Shown here in pieces: positions 35,446 through 45,537 of a stretch of 64,000 nt of DNA. The translations under genes were made by a program, and so were the position numbers. The stretch covers positions 1 to 64,000 of the forward strand of contig DJOD01000055.1 in NCBI GenBank assembly GCA_002437115.1, given 5' to 3'. The notes under the pieces are model-generated. The model saw only the letters and a program-made list of their open reading frames with translations. It searched no databases and had not been told where the DNA came from. Source of the DNA: Prevotella sp. UBA6447 (GTDB lineage Bacteria; Bacteroidota; Bacteroidia; Bacteroidales; Bacteroidaceae). Within the stretch, counting starts at the first letter, position 1. Each line of letters starts with the position of its first letter.

Positions 35446-38025
35446 ATGAAACAGCCTAAAACCTATTGGCAGAGAAACTTTACTGCCCTCTTATTTTTTA
35501 TGGTCTCGTTACTTCCCGTTCATGCCACAGGAAATGACAGTATCAGTTACTTCACGAAGATCGTGGGAAAGTTCAACCATGTGTTTCCGCAGGAGAAGCT
35601 ATATCTCCACCTCGACAACACGGGCTACTTCATCGGCGAGACCCTATGGTTTAAGGTCTATCAGGTTTGCAGCAGCAACGACTCTTTGGGCGGGCGCAGC
35701 AACATTGCCTACGTGGAACTCTACAACGCCACGGGGGAAATGGAAAAACAAGTGAAGGTCAAACTGAACCAAGGCGTGGGTATCGGGCAGATCCAGCTCG
35801 ACGACATCCTGCGCGGAGGTTTCTTTGAGATACGCGCCTACACACGCTACATGCTCAACTGGGGCACTGATGCCATATTCTCCCGCACCATACCCATCTT
35901 CGAGAAACCCGCAAAAGAGGGCGACTACAGTAGCCCCAGGCTTTGGACCCCCAGGGCGACCGACGTGCCAAGCGGTCGCGAAAAGTCCGAAGGGCTGGAA
36001 AAGAACATCAATGCCAAGTTTTATCCCGAGGGCGGACACCTCATCAAGGGCTTCAAGAGCCGATTGGCCTTCGAGCTGTTCGACCGACAAGGGCAACGGC
36101 TGAAGGCTGCCTGCACGCTGAAGCAAGGCGACCAGACGCTGATGCGCACACAGACCAACAGCGATGGGCGAGGCATGGTCTTCGTCACGCCGGGTGACAC
36201 GCCCTGCACGCTGTCCGTGGTGTGCGACAATGGGCGCACGGCCAACATAGCGATCCCTGTAGCCGAGGCATCGGGCATAGCCCTCAGCGTGGACATGAGC
36301 CAAAAGAAAGACAACATCCCCGTGCAGCTGCCGGCCACACCCGACTGGCAAGGACAGACCGTGGGCGTGACACTGATGAACAACGGAAAGATATACTTCT
36401 GCGAAGAGCACTCGCTGGGCGGCAAGCCCGTCAGCCTCTCGTTGTCACGCCGAACGATGAAGGAGGGCATATCGCAACTGACCGTCATCGACGAGCACGG
36501 ACAAATCTTAGCCTCCCGCATGCTGTTTGTCTATCCCCACACCAAGATGGCTCCCATCAACCTCTCGGTGGACAGCGTGGAAGGGCGCATCGTCAGGCTC
36601 TCAGCCCAGACATTGCCCAACACCACCTTCTCGCTCGCCGTGAGAGACGCCGGCAACCAGGTCAGCGGGTGGGACCAGAACGCCGCCTCATGGCTCCTGC
36701 TCAGCAGCGACCTGAAAGGCTATATCCACCATGCGGCCTACTATCTCGAGAGTGATGACGCGGAGCATCGCCAAGCCACCGACCTACTGATGCTCGTGCA
36801 GGGCTGGCGCCGCTACGACTTCCGGATGATGGAAGGCAAGAAGAACTTCGCCTTCGACTATCCCATTGAGAAACAGATGATCCTCAACGGGCAAATCTAT
36901 CCCACCAAAAAGAAACAGACCGTGGAAGGCATAGACCTCACGCTGGTGCTCAACAGCTATGACGGAGACGCTCTTGTGGGACACGCCAAGACCGACAGTC
37001 GGGGGCGCTACCGCTTCACCGTGCCCGACTGTTGGGGAAACGGCTGGAACATGTATGTAAAGACCAGCAAGGAGGACAAGATGATAGGCTACTATGTGGG
37101 CGTGAGCCGCAACTTCTCGCCCAAGCTCCGGGGGTTGGACCCACAGGAGATGCTGCCTCTGCAGTTGCCCGTGCCACCCATCAACCTGCAGACCGCCATC
37201 GACCGCGGTGACCTCTCGCTGAGCACCGACGGCGTGCGTGTGTTGCAGCAGGTGACCGTGACGGCCAAACGCCGACAAGGCAAATACTTCTGGGAGAACT
37301 ATGAGGGCAACCTGCGGACTGCCGACCTCATCTACAGACCGGGCGACGAGGTGGACGAGCTGCTCGACAAGGGTCAAGCCATGCCCACACTGATCGAATA
37401 CCTGAAAGGCAAGAACCCGCTACTTGTCGGCAGCGACAACGTGTCTGGCTACGTACCTTACACCAACACCATCAACAACTACTACGACAATGGTCTGAGC
37501 TACGAGCGACGCCCCATCATGTGGTATGTCAACAATCACTTTGCATGTGCCACGGGAGTGACGAAAAGAATCAAGAAGCCCGACAACGCCGATGAGCTGG
37601 AAAGCATCACCTACGGAGGCATGGTATCCTACGCCTTGCCTTTCTACATGGATGAGGTCAGCAAGGTGCTCATCAAGACAACAAGCTCAAACATCAACGA
37701 CCCGTACGCACAGATGGCAGGCAACAACGTCGTCAAGATTTTCGTTTACCGCAACTCACAAGGACGATATTACAGCAAGAAGCCGAAAGGCCTCCGCACC
37801 ACCTGGTTTCGCGGTCTCGCCAACCCCGAGACCTACGAGGACACCGAGCTGACCGGCATCATCCCCGACCAGGACTACCGCCGCACCCTCCTCTGGGAGC
37901 CCAACCTGACGACGGATGCAGACGGCAAGGTATCGTTCGAGGTCTTGGTCAACAGCACCTGCCGCGAGATGTACTATTCAGCCGAAGGCATCACCGCCGA
38001 CGGGCGCGCTGTCGTATCCAAATAA
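35446..38025 (+). CDS. MG2-domain envelope protein, first paralogue
   Basis: An 859-residue exported protein related to Bacteroidetes alpha-2-macroglobulin-like/TonB-plug-type proteins. A signal peptide (to about 27) precedes an MG2 sandwich with EKLYLHLDNTGYFIGETLWF at 50-69, further macroglobulin-like modules (YPEGGHLIKGFKSRLAFELF, DLLMLVQGWRRYD) and a C-terminal plug-like part (VLQQVTVTAKRR). No beta-barrel, thioester (CxEQ) or bait region is obvious, so a protease-trapping role is unproven. It is followed 50 bases later by a paralogue with the same order of motifs. Confidence 0.78.
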   Translation: MKQPKTYWQRNFTALLFFMVSLLPVHATGNDSISYFTKIVGKFNHVFPQEKLYLHLDNTGYFIGETLWFKVYQVCSSNDSLGGRSNIAYVELYNATGEMEKQVKVKLNQGVGIGQIQLDDILRGGFFEIRAYTRYMLNWGTDAIFSRTIPIFEKPAKEGDYSSPRLWTPRATDVPSGREKSEGLEKNINAKFYPEGGHLIKGFKSRLAFELFDRQGQRLKAACTLKQGDQTLMRTQTNSDGRGMVFVTPGDTPCTLSVVCDNGRTANIAIPVAEASGIALSVDMSQKKDNIPVQLPATPDWQGQTVGVTLMNNGKIYFCEEHSLGGKPVSLSLSRRTMKEGISQLTVIDEHGQILASRMLFVYPHTKMAPINLSVDSVEGRIVRLSAQTLPNTTFSLAVRDAGNQVSGWDQNAASWLLLSSDLKGYIHHAAYYLESDDAEHRQATDLLMLVQGWRRYDFRMMEGKKNFAFDYPIEKQMILNGQIYPTKKKQTVEGIDLTLVLNSYDGDALVGHAKTDSRGRYRFTVPDCWGNGWNMYVKTSKEDKMIGYYVGVSRNFSPKLRGLDPQEMLPLQLPVPPINLQTAIDRGDLSLSTDGVRVLQQVTVTAKRRQGKYFWENYEGNLRTADLIYRPGDEVDELLDKGQAMPTLIEYLKGKNPLLVGSDNVSGYVPYTNTINNYYDNGLSYERRPIMWYVNNHFACATGVTKRIKKPDNADELESITYGGMVSYALPFYMDEVSKVLIKTTSSNINDPYAQMAGNNVVKIFVYRNSQGRYYSKKPKGLRTTWFRGLANPETYEDTELTGIIPDQDYRRTLLWEPNLTTDADGKVSFEVLVNSTCREMYYSAEGITADGRAVVSK

Positions 38026-38075
38026 GAATTGGGGTGACTGCACCTTATCATCTTCGTTTCAAGCCATCCGTCACC

Positions 38076-40901
38076 ATGAAAAACCTACCGAAAATCATAA
38101 GCCTACTGCTCCTTCTGCTTGTCACCACAAGCATGCCGGCACAAGAAGACAGTATAAGGACGCGCCTGGCAAACGCGCCCATACAGGAGAAAGTGTACCT
38201 GCACCTCGACAACAACTGCTACTTCCTCGGCGACACACTCTGGTACCGGTCGTATGTAGTGAGGGCAGACGACCTCACACCCACCGACATGAGCCGCATC
38301 GTCTATGTGGAACTGGTGTCGCCCGACGGCTTCGTGGTGGAGCGCCAGCAACTCATCGTCTCGCCCGACGGCTATGGGGCGGGCGACTTTGTGCTCTCCG
38401 ACTCGCTCTATTCGGGTTACTACGAACTGCGGGCCTACACGCGCTGGATGATGAACTTCAACGTGACGGAGCGCCCTTACAACCGCATTTATCGCGAGGA
38501 GTTCTACAACCGACAGATGGCCAAGGACTTCTTCCGCGACTATGGCAGCGTCTACTCGCGTGTCATCCCGGTCTATGAGAAGCCGTATCAGGCTGGGGAT
38601 TACAGTCTGAAAGACATGCGCCCGCGCCCACGACAGCGTGCCCTGCCCGTGGCCAAACCCCGGCTGAACGTCACGTTCTACCCCGAGGGAGGCAACCGCA
38701 TCATTGGCACCACACAGCGCATCGCCTTCGAGGTGACCAACGAACTGGGTGAGGCGGTGAACCTCACGGGCACCATCGGCGGGCAGACCATTGCGGCCGA
38801 CCACATGGGGCGTGGCGTGTTCACCCTCGACGGCAACAACCAGACAGAGAAAGCCATGTTCTCCTACAAGGGCAAGACGTATTCGTTTGACCTGCCGAAA
38901 GCTGAAGACAAAGGTGTGGCGCTATCGCTCCATCCCGGACAGGTGCATTTGCAAACCGTAGGCCTCGGCATCAATCACCTGTCGGCAGCCGTGCTCTGCA
39001 GAGGCAAGTTGAAAGATTACAAGCGCTTGCAGCTCGACGCGACAGGGGCAGCCTCATGGAACCTTGACCTCGACAGGTTGCCAACAGGCGTGTGCGACCT
39101 GGTGGTGACAGCCCCCGAGGGGCAAGTGCTGGCCGATCGCCTGTTCTTCGTCAACCATCACGACTACAGTTCACGGCAAGTCCATGTGGAAGGACTGAAA
39201 AAGGAGTACGCCCCGTATGAGAAAATCAGCTTGAGAGTCTCAGCGCCCGCAGACGTGAATACCATGAGTCTGGCCGTGAGAGACAGCGAAACGGACAGTC
39301 CCACCTACGACACGGGCGACATCATGACCGACCTGTTGCTGTCGAGCGACCTCAAGGGATTTGTCGCCAACCCCGACTACTACTTCAAGACCGACGACAG
39401 TCTCCATCAGGCACGTCTCGACCTGCTGCTCCTGGTGCAGGGCTGGCGGAGATACAACGTCAAGGACCTGTTGGCGGCCAAACCGTTACGCTACAAGCCT
39501 GAGACCGCCATGACCGTGGAAGGCAACGTCTACCCAACCGTACATTTCACGCCTATTGAACCCGAAGAAATGCCCTGGTGGAAGATGGGCATCTTCGGAT
39601 GGACGGTCGACGCCATAGCAGCCAGTGGCGAAAATGGGGAGTTCGGCGAATACTCCAAGAAGATTTCCGACGGTGAGGGCATGAACTACCTGGCTGAACA
39701 GGAGAAGCCTGAGAGCGAACGAAACGATGTGACGCCCCAACGGGCCGATGTCGTTTCCAACACGGAAGCGTCACTACACGCTGATGAAGAGATACAGGCC
39801 ACCAACCAACACGACCCGGAACAAGGCATCATTTATGGCCCGTTGAAGAAGGAGGTGACCATCAAGGGCGAACTGGTGCTGGGCACTGACGTGTGGCAGA
39901 TTGAGCAACAGACCGACCACGGCGGACATTTCGCATTCAGCGTGGAGCCGTTTTATGGAGACGGCACGCTCATGATGGGAGCCTATGGGGGCAACAACGG
40001 AAAGAAGAAAAAGAAAAATAAGAAGGAAGACTACGACCTGTTTGACGAAGACGCATGGCCCGACTACTATGTCAAGCGCGACCTGTTCTACCCCATCTTC
40101 GCCTCCAAATACTCGTTCTACCAAACCCATCAGCCGGGCGCAAACGTCGCATCGGCCGACTCGCTGGCCGACTCGCTGGCCGAAGAAGGCACCGACCTGG
40201 CCGAGGTGAGCGTCAAGGCACGCCGCCGCAAGAGCAAGCACGCCATCAACTGGAACAAGCCGGCCTGTCAATACGATGCCATAGAACTCTACAATCTGCT
40301 GACAGACTATGGCCTGTCCTACGGCAAGGTCAACTTCCGACGACTGCCCCTACAGATGAGCATGATGCTTATGGGCAACTACCATGCGGACCGCATGTTC
40401 CTGGTGGATGCCCGCTTCGACCGTTACCTCTTCTACCGCACCTATGCACCCGACAGGGCCGCCGCACAAGCCACGCCCACCACGCGGAGCAACTGGGCCC
40501 TCTACAAGGACACGAAACTCAAGCGCCTGCAGACGGCTAAGTTTTACACCGACTTCAACCTGCGCCGTGACGACCATCCGGAGATGAGCAGCCAAAGCGC
40601 AGATGTGGTGGTAGACTTCGACACCATGCCCCAAGACGCCACGCGATACACCATGCGCGACAGGCGTATCACGCTGCATGGCTTCAACATGCCCGACGAC
40701 TTCTACCATCCCGACTATAGCCGCAAGCCCCTGCCCAGCCTCCAGGACTACCGTCGCACCCTCTACTGGAACCCCAACCTGAAGGTCAACGGCGAAGGCA
40801 CGCTGGTCAACTTCTACAACGGGAGCAACAGTGCCACACTATCCGTCAGCGGCGCTGCCATCGGCTCGCTCGGCCCATGCAGCACCGATGCCTTGGAATA
40901 G
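38076..40901 (+). CDS. MG2-domain envelope protein, second paralogue
   Basis: A 941-residue exported protein from MKNLPKI, with a signal peptide to about residue 22 and the MG2 signature EKVYLHLDNNCYFLGDTLWY at 38-57. It shares with the preceding gene FYPEGG, DLLLLVQGWRRYN, a SVKARRRKSK/TVTAKRRQGK strand and a C-terminal DYRRTLYWNPNL motif, so the two arose by duplication. It has an insert with a lysine run (KKKKKNKKED, about 643-652) and the short tandem SLADSLA. An upstream GTG at 38034 is open in frame, but the ATG places the signal peptide at the terminus. Confidence 0.78.
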   Translation: MKNLPKIISLLLLLLVTTSMPAQEDSIRTRLANAPIQEKVYLHLDNNCYFLGDTLWYRSYVVRADDLTPTDMSRIVYVELVSPDGFVVERQQLIVSPDGYGAGDFVLSDSLYSGYYELRAYTRWMMNFNVTERPYNRIYREEFYNRQMAKDFFRDYGSVYSRVIPVYEKPYQAGDYSLKDMRPRPRQRALPVAKPRLNVTFYPEGGNRIIGTTQRIAFEVTNELGEAVNLTGTIGGQTIAADHMGRGVFTLDGNNQTEKAMFSYKGKTYSFDLPKAEDKGVALSLHPGQVHLQTVGLGINHLSAAVLCRGKLKDYKRLQLDATGAASWNLDLDRLPTGVCDLVVTAPEGQVLADRLFFVNHHDYSSRQVHVEGLKKEYAPYEKISLRVSAPADVNTMSLAVRDSETDSPTYDTGDIMTDLLLSSDLKGFVANPDYYFKTDDSLHQARLDLLLLVQGWRRYNVKDLLAAKPLRYKPETAMTVEGNVYPTVHFTPIEPEEMPWWKMGIFGWTVDAIAASGENGEFGEYSKKISDGEGMNYLAEQEKPESERNDVTPQRADVVSNTEASLHADEEIQATNQHDPEQGIIYGPLKKEVTIKGELVLGTDVWQIEQQTDHGGHFAFSVEPFYGDGTLMMGAYGGNNGKKKKKNKKEDYDLFDEDAWPDYYVKRDLFYPIFASKYSFYQTHQPGANVASADSLADSLAEEGTDLAEVSVKARRRKSKHAINWNKPACQYDAIELYNLLTDYGLSYGKVNFRRLPLQMSMMLMGNYHADRMFLVDARFDRYLFYRTYAPDRAAAQATPTTRSNWALYKDTKLKRLQTAKFYTDFNLRRDDHPEMSSQSADVVVDFDTMPQDATRYTMRDRRITLHGFNMPDDFYHPDYSRKPLPSLQDYRRTLYWNPNLKVNGEGTLVNFYNGSNSATLSVSGAAIGSLGPCSTDALE

Positions 40902-40948
40902 TTCATTGAATATGTCGAGGTCCTTTGCCATTTAAATGGCTTGCAATC

Positions 40949-41167
40949 TCAATCTGTAGTTATTTTCGAAACAACAAGATTATAGGGTTTAAGTACCTTG
41001 TTCACCACACTCTCTAAGGTAGTCTGTCTAATAGCCTCTTCTACATCTCTTTTATAAATGCCTCTATTCTTTGTTAGTATGGCGGACATTTCAATTCCAG
41101 TATCAAGAACGTCTTCTGTCGATAAGAAAATATATGAGAGAGAGTCTATTGGATATTTCTCCTTCAT
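40949..41167 (-). CDS. Hypothetical 72-residue protein
   Basis: A small leftward frame with an ATG start, coding for a charged protein (MKEKYPIDSLSYIFLS..., AIRQTTLESVVNKVLKPYN). I recognise no family. Composition is protein-like and AT-rich, and it lies in an otherwise empty 520-base gap. It could be a remnant of a larger gene. No clear promoter box precedes it. The remaining bases to 41423 show nothing I can name. Confidence 0.35.
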   Translation of the reverse strand: MKEKYPIDSLSYIFLSTEDVLDTGIEMSAILTKNRGIYKRDVEEAIRQTTLESVVNKVLKPYNLVVSKITTD

Positions 41168-41423
41168 CTTGCAAATACCGCAGACATTTCATATAATGTT
41201 TTTCTTGTAGTACAACAATAAAATTAATTCTGTGCGACTAAGGACCAAACGCGCTTTCGATGGTCATTCGATGAATTAGTGGAACTCGTGTACGAAAGAT
41301 TCATGAGTGCTGGTTGCGCTTTTTACACTCGTTATTCAATAAAATACTTCCCGTTAGTCAGTTGCTCTGCAACAAGGCTTGCATCCGAAAAAAATGTGTG
41401 AACTCCATGTGCCACTGACACAC

Positions 41424-42734
41424 TCAATGCTTCCAGCCGTACCACAGGATGACCGCAAAGCACAGTAAGGGGATGAAGAACGAATAGTTGACGCTCGACA
41501 GACCAAACATCGTAGCTTGGCAATCCATGATGGCCGCCTGGATGGGAGGAATGACGCTGCCGCCCAAGATGCTCATCACCAGTCCGGCACCGGCAAACTT
41601 CACGTTGTCGCGGACACCCGTCAGGGCGATGCCATAGATGGTGGGAAACATCAGGCTCATGCAGCCCGACACAGTCACGAGACACCACAAGCCCACCCGT
41701 CCGTCGACAAAGATGACACCCAACAGGCACACAATGGCAGACAAGGCAAGCAACGCCAACAAGCGACCCGCCTCAACAAACTTCAGGAAGTAAGTGCACA
41801 CAAACCGGCCGACAGCAAACAAGGCCAAGGCACCTAAGTAATAATAGGTGGTAACCTGCTGGGCCGCTGACTCCGTCATCCTCTCCATGTCGGAGAAGAC
41901 ATGGTGGCCATAGTACATGATGTAAGCCCAGCATACTGTCTGCGCGCCCACATAGAAGAACTGGGCTATCACACCTTGGCGATACGTCTTCATGCGCAGC
42001 AGTTGGCTGAAAGCCTTCCACATGCCTTTTCGCTCACCCTCATCAGCAGCCTTGGGCATACGCGTGAGCACAATGGCCACGAGCAACAGCAGGACGATGA
42101 TGCCAATGTAGAGATAGGGACGCACCAGGATGTCGAGGTCGTGAGCCTTGATGGCCTCGAAACGAAGTGGGTCGGTCACCATGAGCTGTCCTCTTGTCAC
42201 ACCGTCGGTGGTGTCAAGACTGCCCGACACGTAAGTCAGCGCGATGAAAGCGCCCGTGAGCGCACCGACAGGATTGAACGCCTGCGCGAAGTTGAGCCTT
42301 CGGGTACCTGTCTCTTCCGAACCCATGGCATAGACATAGGGATTGCAGCTGGTCTCAAGAAACGACAAACCGCACGTCATCACGAAGTAAGCGGGCAGGA
42401 AGGCCACAAACGAGCCTGTGGCCTTGGCGGGAACGAAGGCCAACGCGCCAACGGCATAGAGCGCCAGCCCTGTCACCACACCGGCCTTGAACGAATTGCG
42501 CTGGATGAACATAGCGGCAGGGAGGGCCATGCAGAAATAGCCCAGATAGAAGGCCACCTGCACAAAACTACTCTCAAACTTGCTGATTTGGAAGATTAAG
42601 CCAAACGACTTCACCATCGGGTTGGTCACATCATTAGCAACCCCCCACATGGCAAAACAAATGGTAATCATGGCGAGAGGAAGCAAGAAGCTCCTGCCAT
42701 CCTTCTTGAACAATCCGTCCCGGTTACTACTCAT
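41424..42734 (-). CDS. fucP: L-fucose:H+ symporter-type MFS permease
   Basis: Imports L-fucose with protons. The 436-residue length equals that of FucP-type carriers, and about twelve hydrophobic helices are present. Family motifs include the N-terminal FAMWGVANDVTNP, YFCMALPAAMF, and GLSFLETSCNPYVYAMG with the helix 4/5 glutamate. I start at MSSNRDG because a -7 box TACTTTTG on the minus strand (42759-42752) lies 18 bases upstream; the open frame to 42872 is excluded. Divergent fkp uses the imported fucose, so the pair forms a fucose salvage module. Other sugars of the FucP family (glucose, galactose) are possible but context favours fucose. Confidence 0.88.
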   Translation of the reverse strand: MSSNRDGLFKKDGRSFLLPLAMITICFAMWGVANDVTNPMVKSFGLIFQISKFESSFVQVAFYLGYFCMALPAAMFIQRNSFKAGVVTGLALYAVGALAFVPAKATGSFVAFLPAYFVMTCGLSFLETSCNPYVYAMGSEETGTRRLNFAQAFNPVGALTGAFIALTYVSGSLDTTDGVTRGQLMVTDPLRFEAIKAHDLDILVRPYLYIGIIVLLLLVAIVLTRMPKAADEGERKGMWKAFSQLLRMKTYRQGVIAQFFYVGAQTVCWAYIMYYGHHVFSDMERMTESAAQQVTTYYYLGALALFAVGRFVCTYFLKFVEAGRLLALLALSAIVCLLGVIFVDGRVGLWCLVTVSGCMSLMFPTIYGIALTGVRDNVKFAGAGLVMSILGGSVIPPIQAAIMDCQATMFGLSSVNYSFFIPLLCFAVILWYGWKH

Positions 42735-42751
42735 GGATGAAATATTTTTAG

Positions 42752-42800
42752 CAAAAGTAACAAAAAAAGCCATCGTGACCAAATAAAATATGTACTTTTG
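42752..42800. promoter_or_regulatory. Divergent fucP/fkp promoters
   Basis: TACTTTTG occurs on the minus strand (42759-42752) for fucP and on the plus strand (42793-42800) for fkp, only 33 bases apart, so both genes can be controlled from one short region. Confidence 0.6.
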
Positions 42801-42847
42801 CAACAACAAGCAACGGGCTATCATGCCCATAAGACGCACCAAACAAG

Positions 42848-45532
42848 ATGAAGAAACTCCTCTCACTCCCACCCAACCTGGTGGGATGTTTTCACGACAT
42901 AACAGGTTACCCGAAAGACGAATGGTTTTGTACCAACGACCCTGTCGGCCACAAGTTGGGCTCGGGCGGCGGGTCGGTCAACTTGCTCATGGAGTACTGG
43001 AAGGCCAATGACAGGAAAGCCAATGAACAGTTGCTGCTCCTCCATGCTGGCGGACAGAGCCGCCGGTTGCCGGCCTACGCCCCTTCGGGCAAGATTCTGA
43101 CACCCATCCCCGTGTTTCGCTGGGAGCGCGGCCAACGGCTCTCACAAAACCTGCTGCAACTGCAACTGCCCCTCTACGAGCGCATCATGGACAACGCGCC
43201 CAAAGGCCTTCATACCATGATTGTAAGTGGCGACGTATACATACGCTCCACCGAGCCCCTGCAACCCATCCCAGAGGCCGATGTGGTGTGTTACGGATTG
43301 TGGCTCGGTCCCGAAATAGCCAAGGACCACGGAGTGTTTGTCAGTTTGAGAAGAGAGCCAGGAGTGCTCAAGTGTATGTTGCAAAAGCCCTCGGTCGACA
43401 CACTCAACCAACTGCAGAAAGACCACTTCTACCTGACCGACATCGGTGTGTGGCTCCTGTCGGACAAGGCCATTGACATGCTGACGCGACGCTCGATGCG
43501 CGACGGCCAGCTGACGGAGTATGACCTCTATGGTACCTTCGGCTGCTGTCTGGGCACACAACCAACACAACATGACGAAGAAGTGAGCCAGCTGAAAGTA
43601 GCCATCCTACCCCTACCCGGCGGCGAGTTCTACCATTTCGGCACCTCACACGAGTTGCTTTCCTCAACAGTCGCCTTACAAAACCTGGTCAACGACCAGC
43701 GACACATCCTGCATCACTCCATGAAGCCGTGCCCCAGCATCTTCGTGCAGAACGCCATCACACTGACATCCTTTAACGACTGCAACGAGAACGTGTGGGT
43801 GGAGAACAGTCACGTGGGCACCCACTGGACGTTGACACACAACAACATCGTGACGGGCGCACCCAAAAACGACTGGACCGTGCGGCTTGAACCCAACGAG
43901 TGCATTGACTTTGTGCCCATTGGAGAAGCGGCATGGTGTGTGCGACGATATGGTTACTTCGACAGGTTTGCCGGTGATGAACAGACCACACCACGCTTTC
44001 CTCTGTTGCCCGATGGCACCGCCCTTGACGCATACATGCACGGAGACGACACGACGATGGCCAAGCTGTTGTCAGCGGAACAGATAGCGACCGAGGCCAA
44101 CCTGTATCGTCTCACCGAACAACGGCAACAATATCGCGCCCTCAATTGGCAGGCGCTGGCCAGGAACCACGCGCACAGCGTGTTCTACCAACTTGACCTT
44201 GATGATGCCGCCCAGGCGTTCCGCAAGTTGCACATGCCCGTCCCACAGCCACTGAGCACTGACGAGTCGCTCATGAAGCGCATGGCCGATGCTATGTTCC
44301 GCTCGGAGATTGCCACGGGCGAGTCACAGGCCACCTTGGAGCGGCAGGCTTTCGGCTTGCTGCGCGAAGGCATCACGCTCGCCATGGCAAGCGACCGTGT
44401 GGCACCGCACAAGACGGTATGCGATGACCAGATCGTGTGGGGACGCTCGCCCGTGCGCATTGACATAGCGGGCGGCTGGACTGACACGCCCCCCTATTGC
44501 CTCATGGAGGGTGGCAACGTCATCAACCTCGCCATAGAGCTCAACGGCCAACAGCCTATCCAAACCTATGTAAAGCCATGCCAACAGCCACACGTAGTGC
44601 TGCGGAGCATCGACCTCGGAGCCTCGGAAATAGTGACAACCTATGAGCAACTGGCTGCCTTCAACCAAGTGGGCAGTCCATTTTCCATCCCTAAGGCGGC
44701 ATTGGCGCTCTGTGGTTTCCTGCCCGCCTTCGGCACCGAGCCCCACAAGACGCTGGAAGACCAGCTGCACGACTTCGGTTGCGGCATTGAGGTGACGCTG
44801 CTCTCAGCCATCCCCGCCGGCTCAGGACTGGGCACCAGCAGCGTGCTGGCCGCCACCGTGCTCGGGGCGCTCAGCGAATTTTGCGGACTGGGATGGGACA
44901 AGAGCGAGATAGGCCGGCGCACCCTGGTGCTGGAACAACTCCTCACCACAGGAGGCGGATGGCAAGACCAGTTTGGCGGACTGCTGCACGGTGTGAAACT
45001 GCTGCAGACGCAGCCTGGCTTCGACCAGCAGCCCCTGGTGCGCTGGTTGCCTGACGGCATCTTCACCCAGCCCGAATACCAGGCATGCCACCTGCTCTAT
45101 TACACAGGCATCAGGCGCACGGCCAAGGACATCCTGGCGGAAATCGTGAAGCGGATGTTCCTCAACCAGCATGAGCAGTTGTCGCTGCTACGCAACATGA
45201 AGGCACACACGCTGGCGATGTGCGAAGCCATACAGCGCGAGGACTTCGTGGGCGTGGGCCGACTGATACGCAAGACATGGCAACAAAACCAAGCACTCGA
45301 CAGCGGCACCAACCCCAGAGTGTGTCAGCGCATCACCGAACTGGTGGACGACCTGTGCCTGGGCTACAAGTTGCCAGGAGCCGGCGGAGGCGGCTATCTT
45401 TACATGGTGGCCAAGGATCCGGAGGCAGCAGCGCGCATCAAGGCCACACTCAACAGTCATCCCACCAACCCGGGCGCACGCTTTGTGGACATGGCGCTCA
45501 GCCGCCACGGCATGCAGGTATCACGTAGCTAA
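42848..45532 (+). CDS. fkp: Bifunctional L-fucokinase/GDP-fucose pyrophosphorylase
   Basis: Phosphorylates L-fucose to fucose-1-phosphate and couples it to GTP to make GDP-fucose, allowing host fucose to be put on capsule and glycoproteins. The 894-residue protein has the N-terminal pyrophosphorylase with LHAGGQSRRLP at 65-75, a central beta-helix linker, and the C-terminal GHMP kinase with VRIDIAGGWTDTPPY near 537, the ATP loop IPAGSGLGTSS near 655-665 and the LPGAGGGGYLY motif near 845. It is somewhat shorter than the B. fragilis Fkp but has all parts. The GSCFA gene follows after 5 bases. Confidence 0.95.
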   Translation: MKKLLSLPPNLVGCFHDITGYPKDEWFCTNDPVGHKLGSGGGSVNLLMEYWKANDRKANEQLLLLHAGGQSRRLPAYAPSGKILTPIPVFRWERGQRLSQNLLQLQLPLYERIMDNAPKGLHTMIVSGDVYIRSTEPLQPIPEADVVCYGLWLGPEIAKDHGVFVSLRREPGVLKCMLQKPSVDTLNQLQKDHFYLTDIGVWLLSDKAIDMLTRRSMRDGQLTEYDLYGTFGCCLGTQPTQHDEEVSQLKVAILPLPGGEFYHFGTSHELLSSTVALQNLVNDQRHILHHSMKPCPSIFVQNAITLTSFNDCNENVWVENSHVGTHWTLTHNNIVTGAPKNDWTVRLEPNECIDFVPIGEAAWCVRRYGYFDRFAGDEQTTPRFPLLPDGTALDAYMHGDDTTMAKLLSAEQIATEANLYRLTEQRQQYRALNWQALARNHAHSVFYQLDLDDAAQAFRKLHMPVPQPLSTDESLMKRMADAMFRSEIATGESQATLERQAFGLLREGITLAMASDRVAPHKTVCDDQIVWGRSPVRIDIAGGWTDTPPYCLMEGGNVINLAIELNGQQPIQTYVKPCQQPHVVLRSIDLGASEIVTTYEQLAAFNQVGSPFSIPKAALALCGFLPAFGTEPHKTLEDQLHDFGCGIEVTLLSAIPAGSGLGTSSVLAATVLGALSEFCGLGWDKSEIGRRTLVLEQLLTTGGGWQDQFGGLLHGVKLLQTQPGFDQQPLVRWLPDGIFTQPEYQACHLLYYTGIRRTAKDILAEIVKRMFLNQHEQLSLLRNMKAHTLAMCEAIQREDFVGVGRLIRKTWQQNQALDSGTNPRVCQRITELVDDLCLGYKLPGAGGGGYLYMVAKDPEAAARIKATLNSHPTNPGARFVDMALSRHGMQVSRS

Positions 45533-45537
45533 TCAAA

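Noticed and set aside
38034..38075. GTG start 14 codons upstream in the second MG2 gene
   Set aside because: The ATG at 38076 places a normal signal peptide at the terminus.
41332..41730. Leftward 132-codon frame overlapping fucP
   Set aside because: Out-of-frame shadow of fucP without domain features.
42735..42872. Longer N-terminus for FucP
   Set aside because: It would start upstream of the -7 box and overlap the fkp promoter and start; the family length fits the shorter form.
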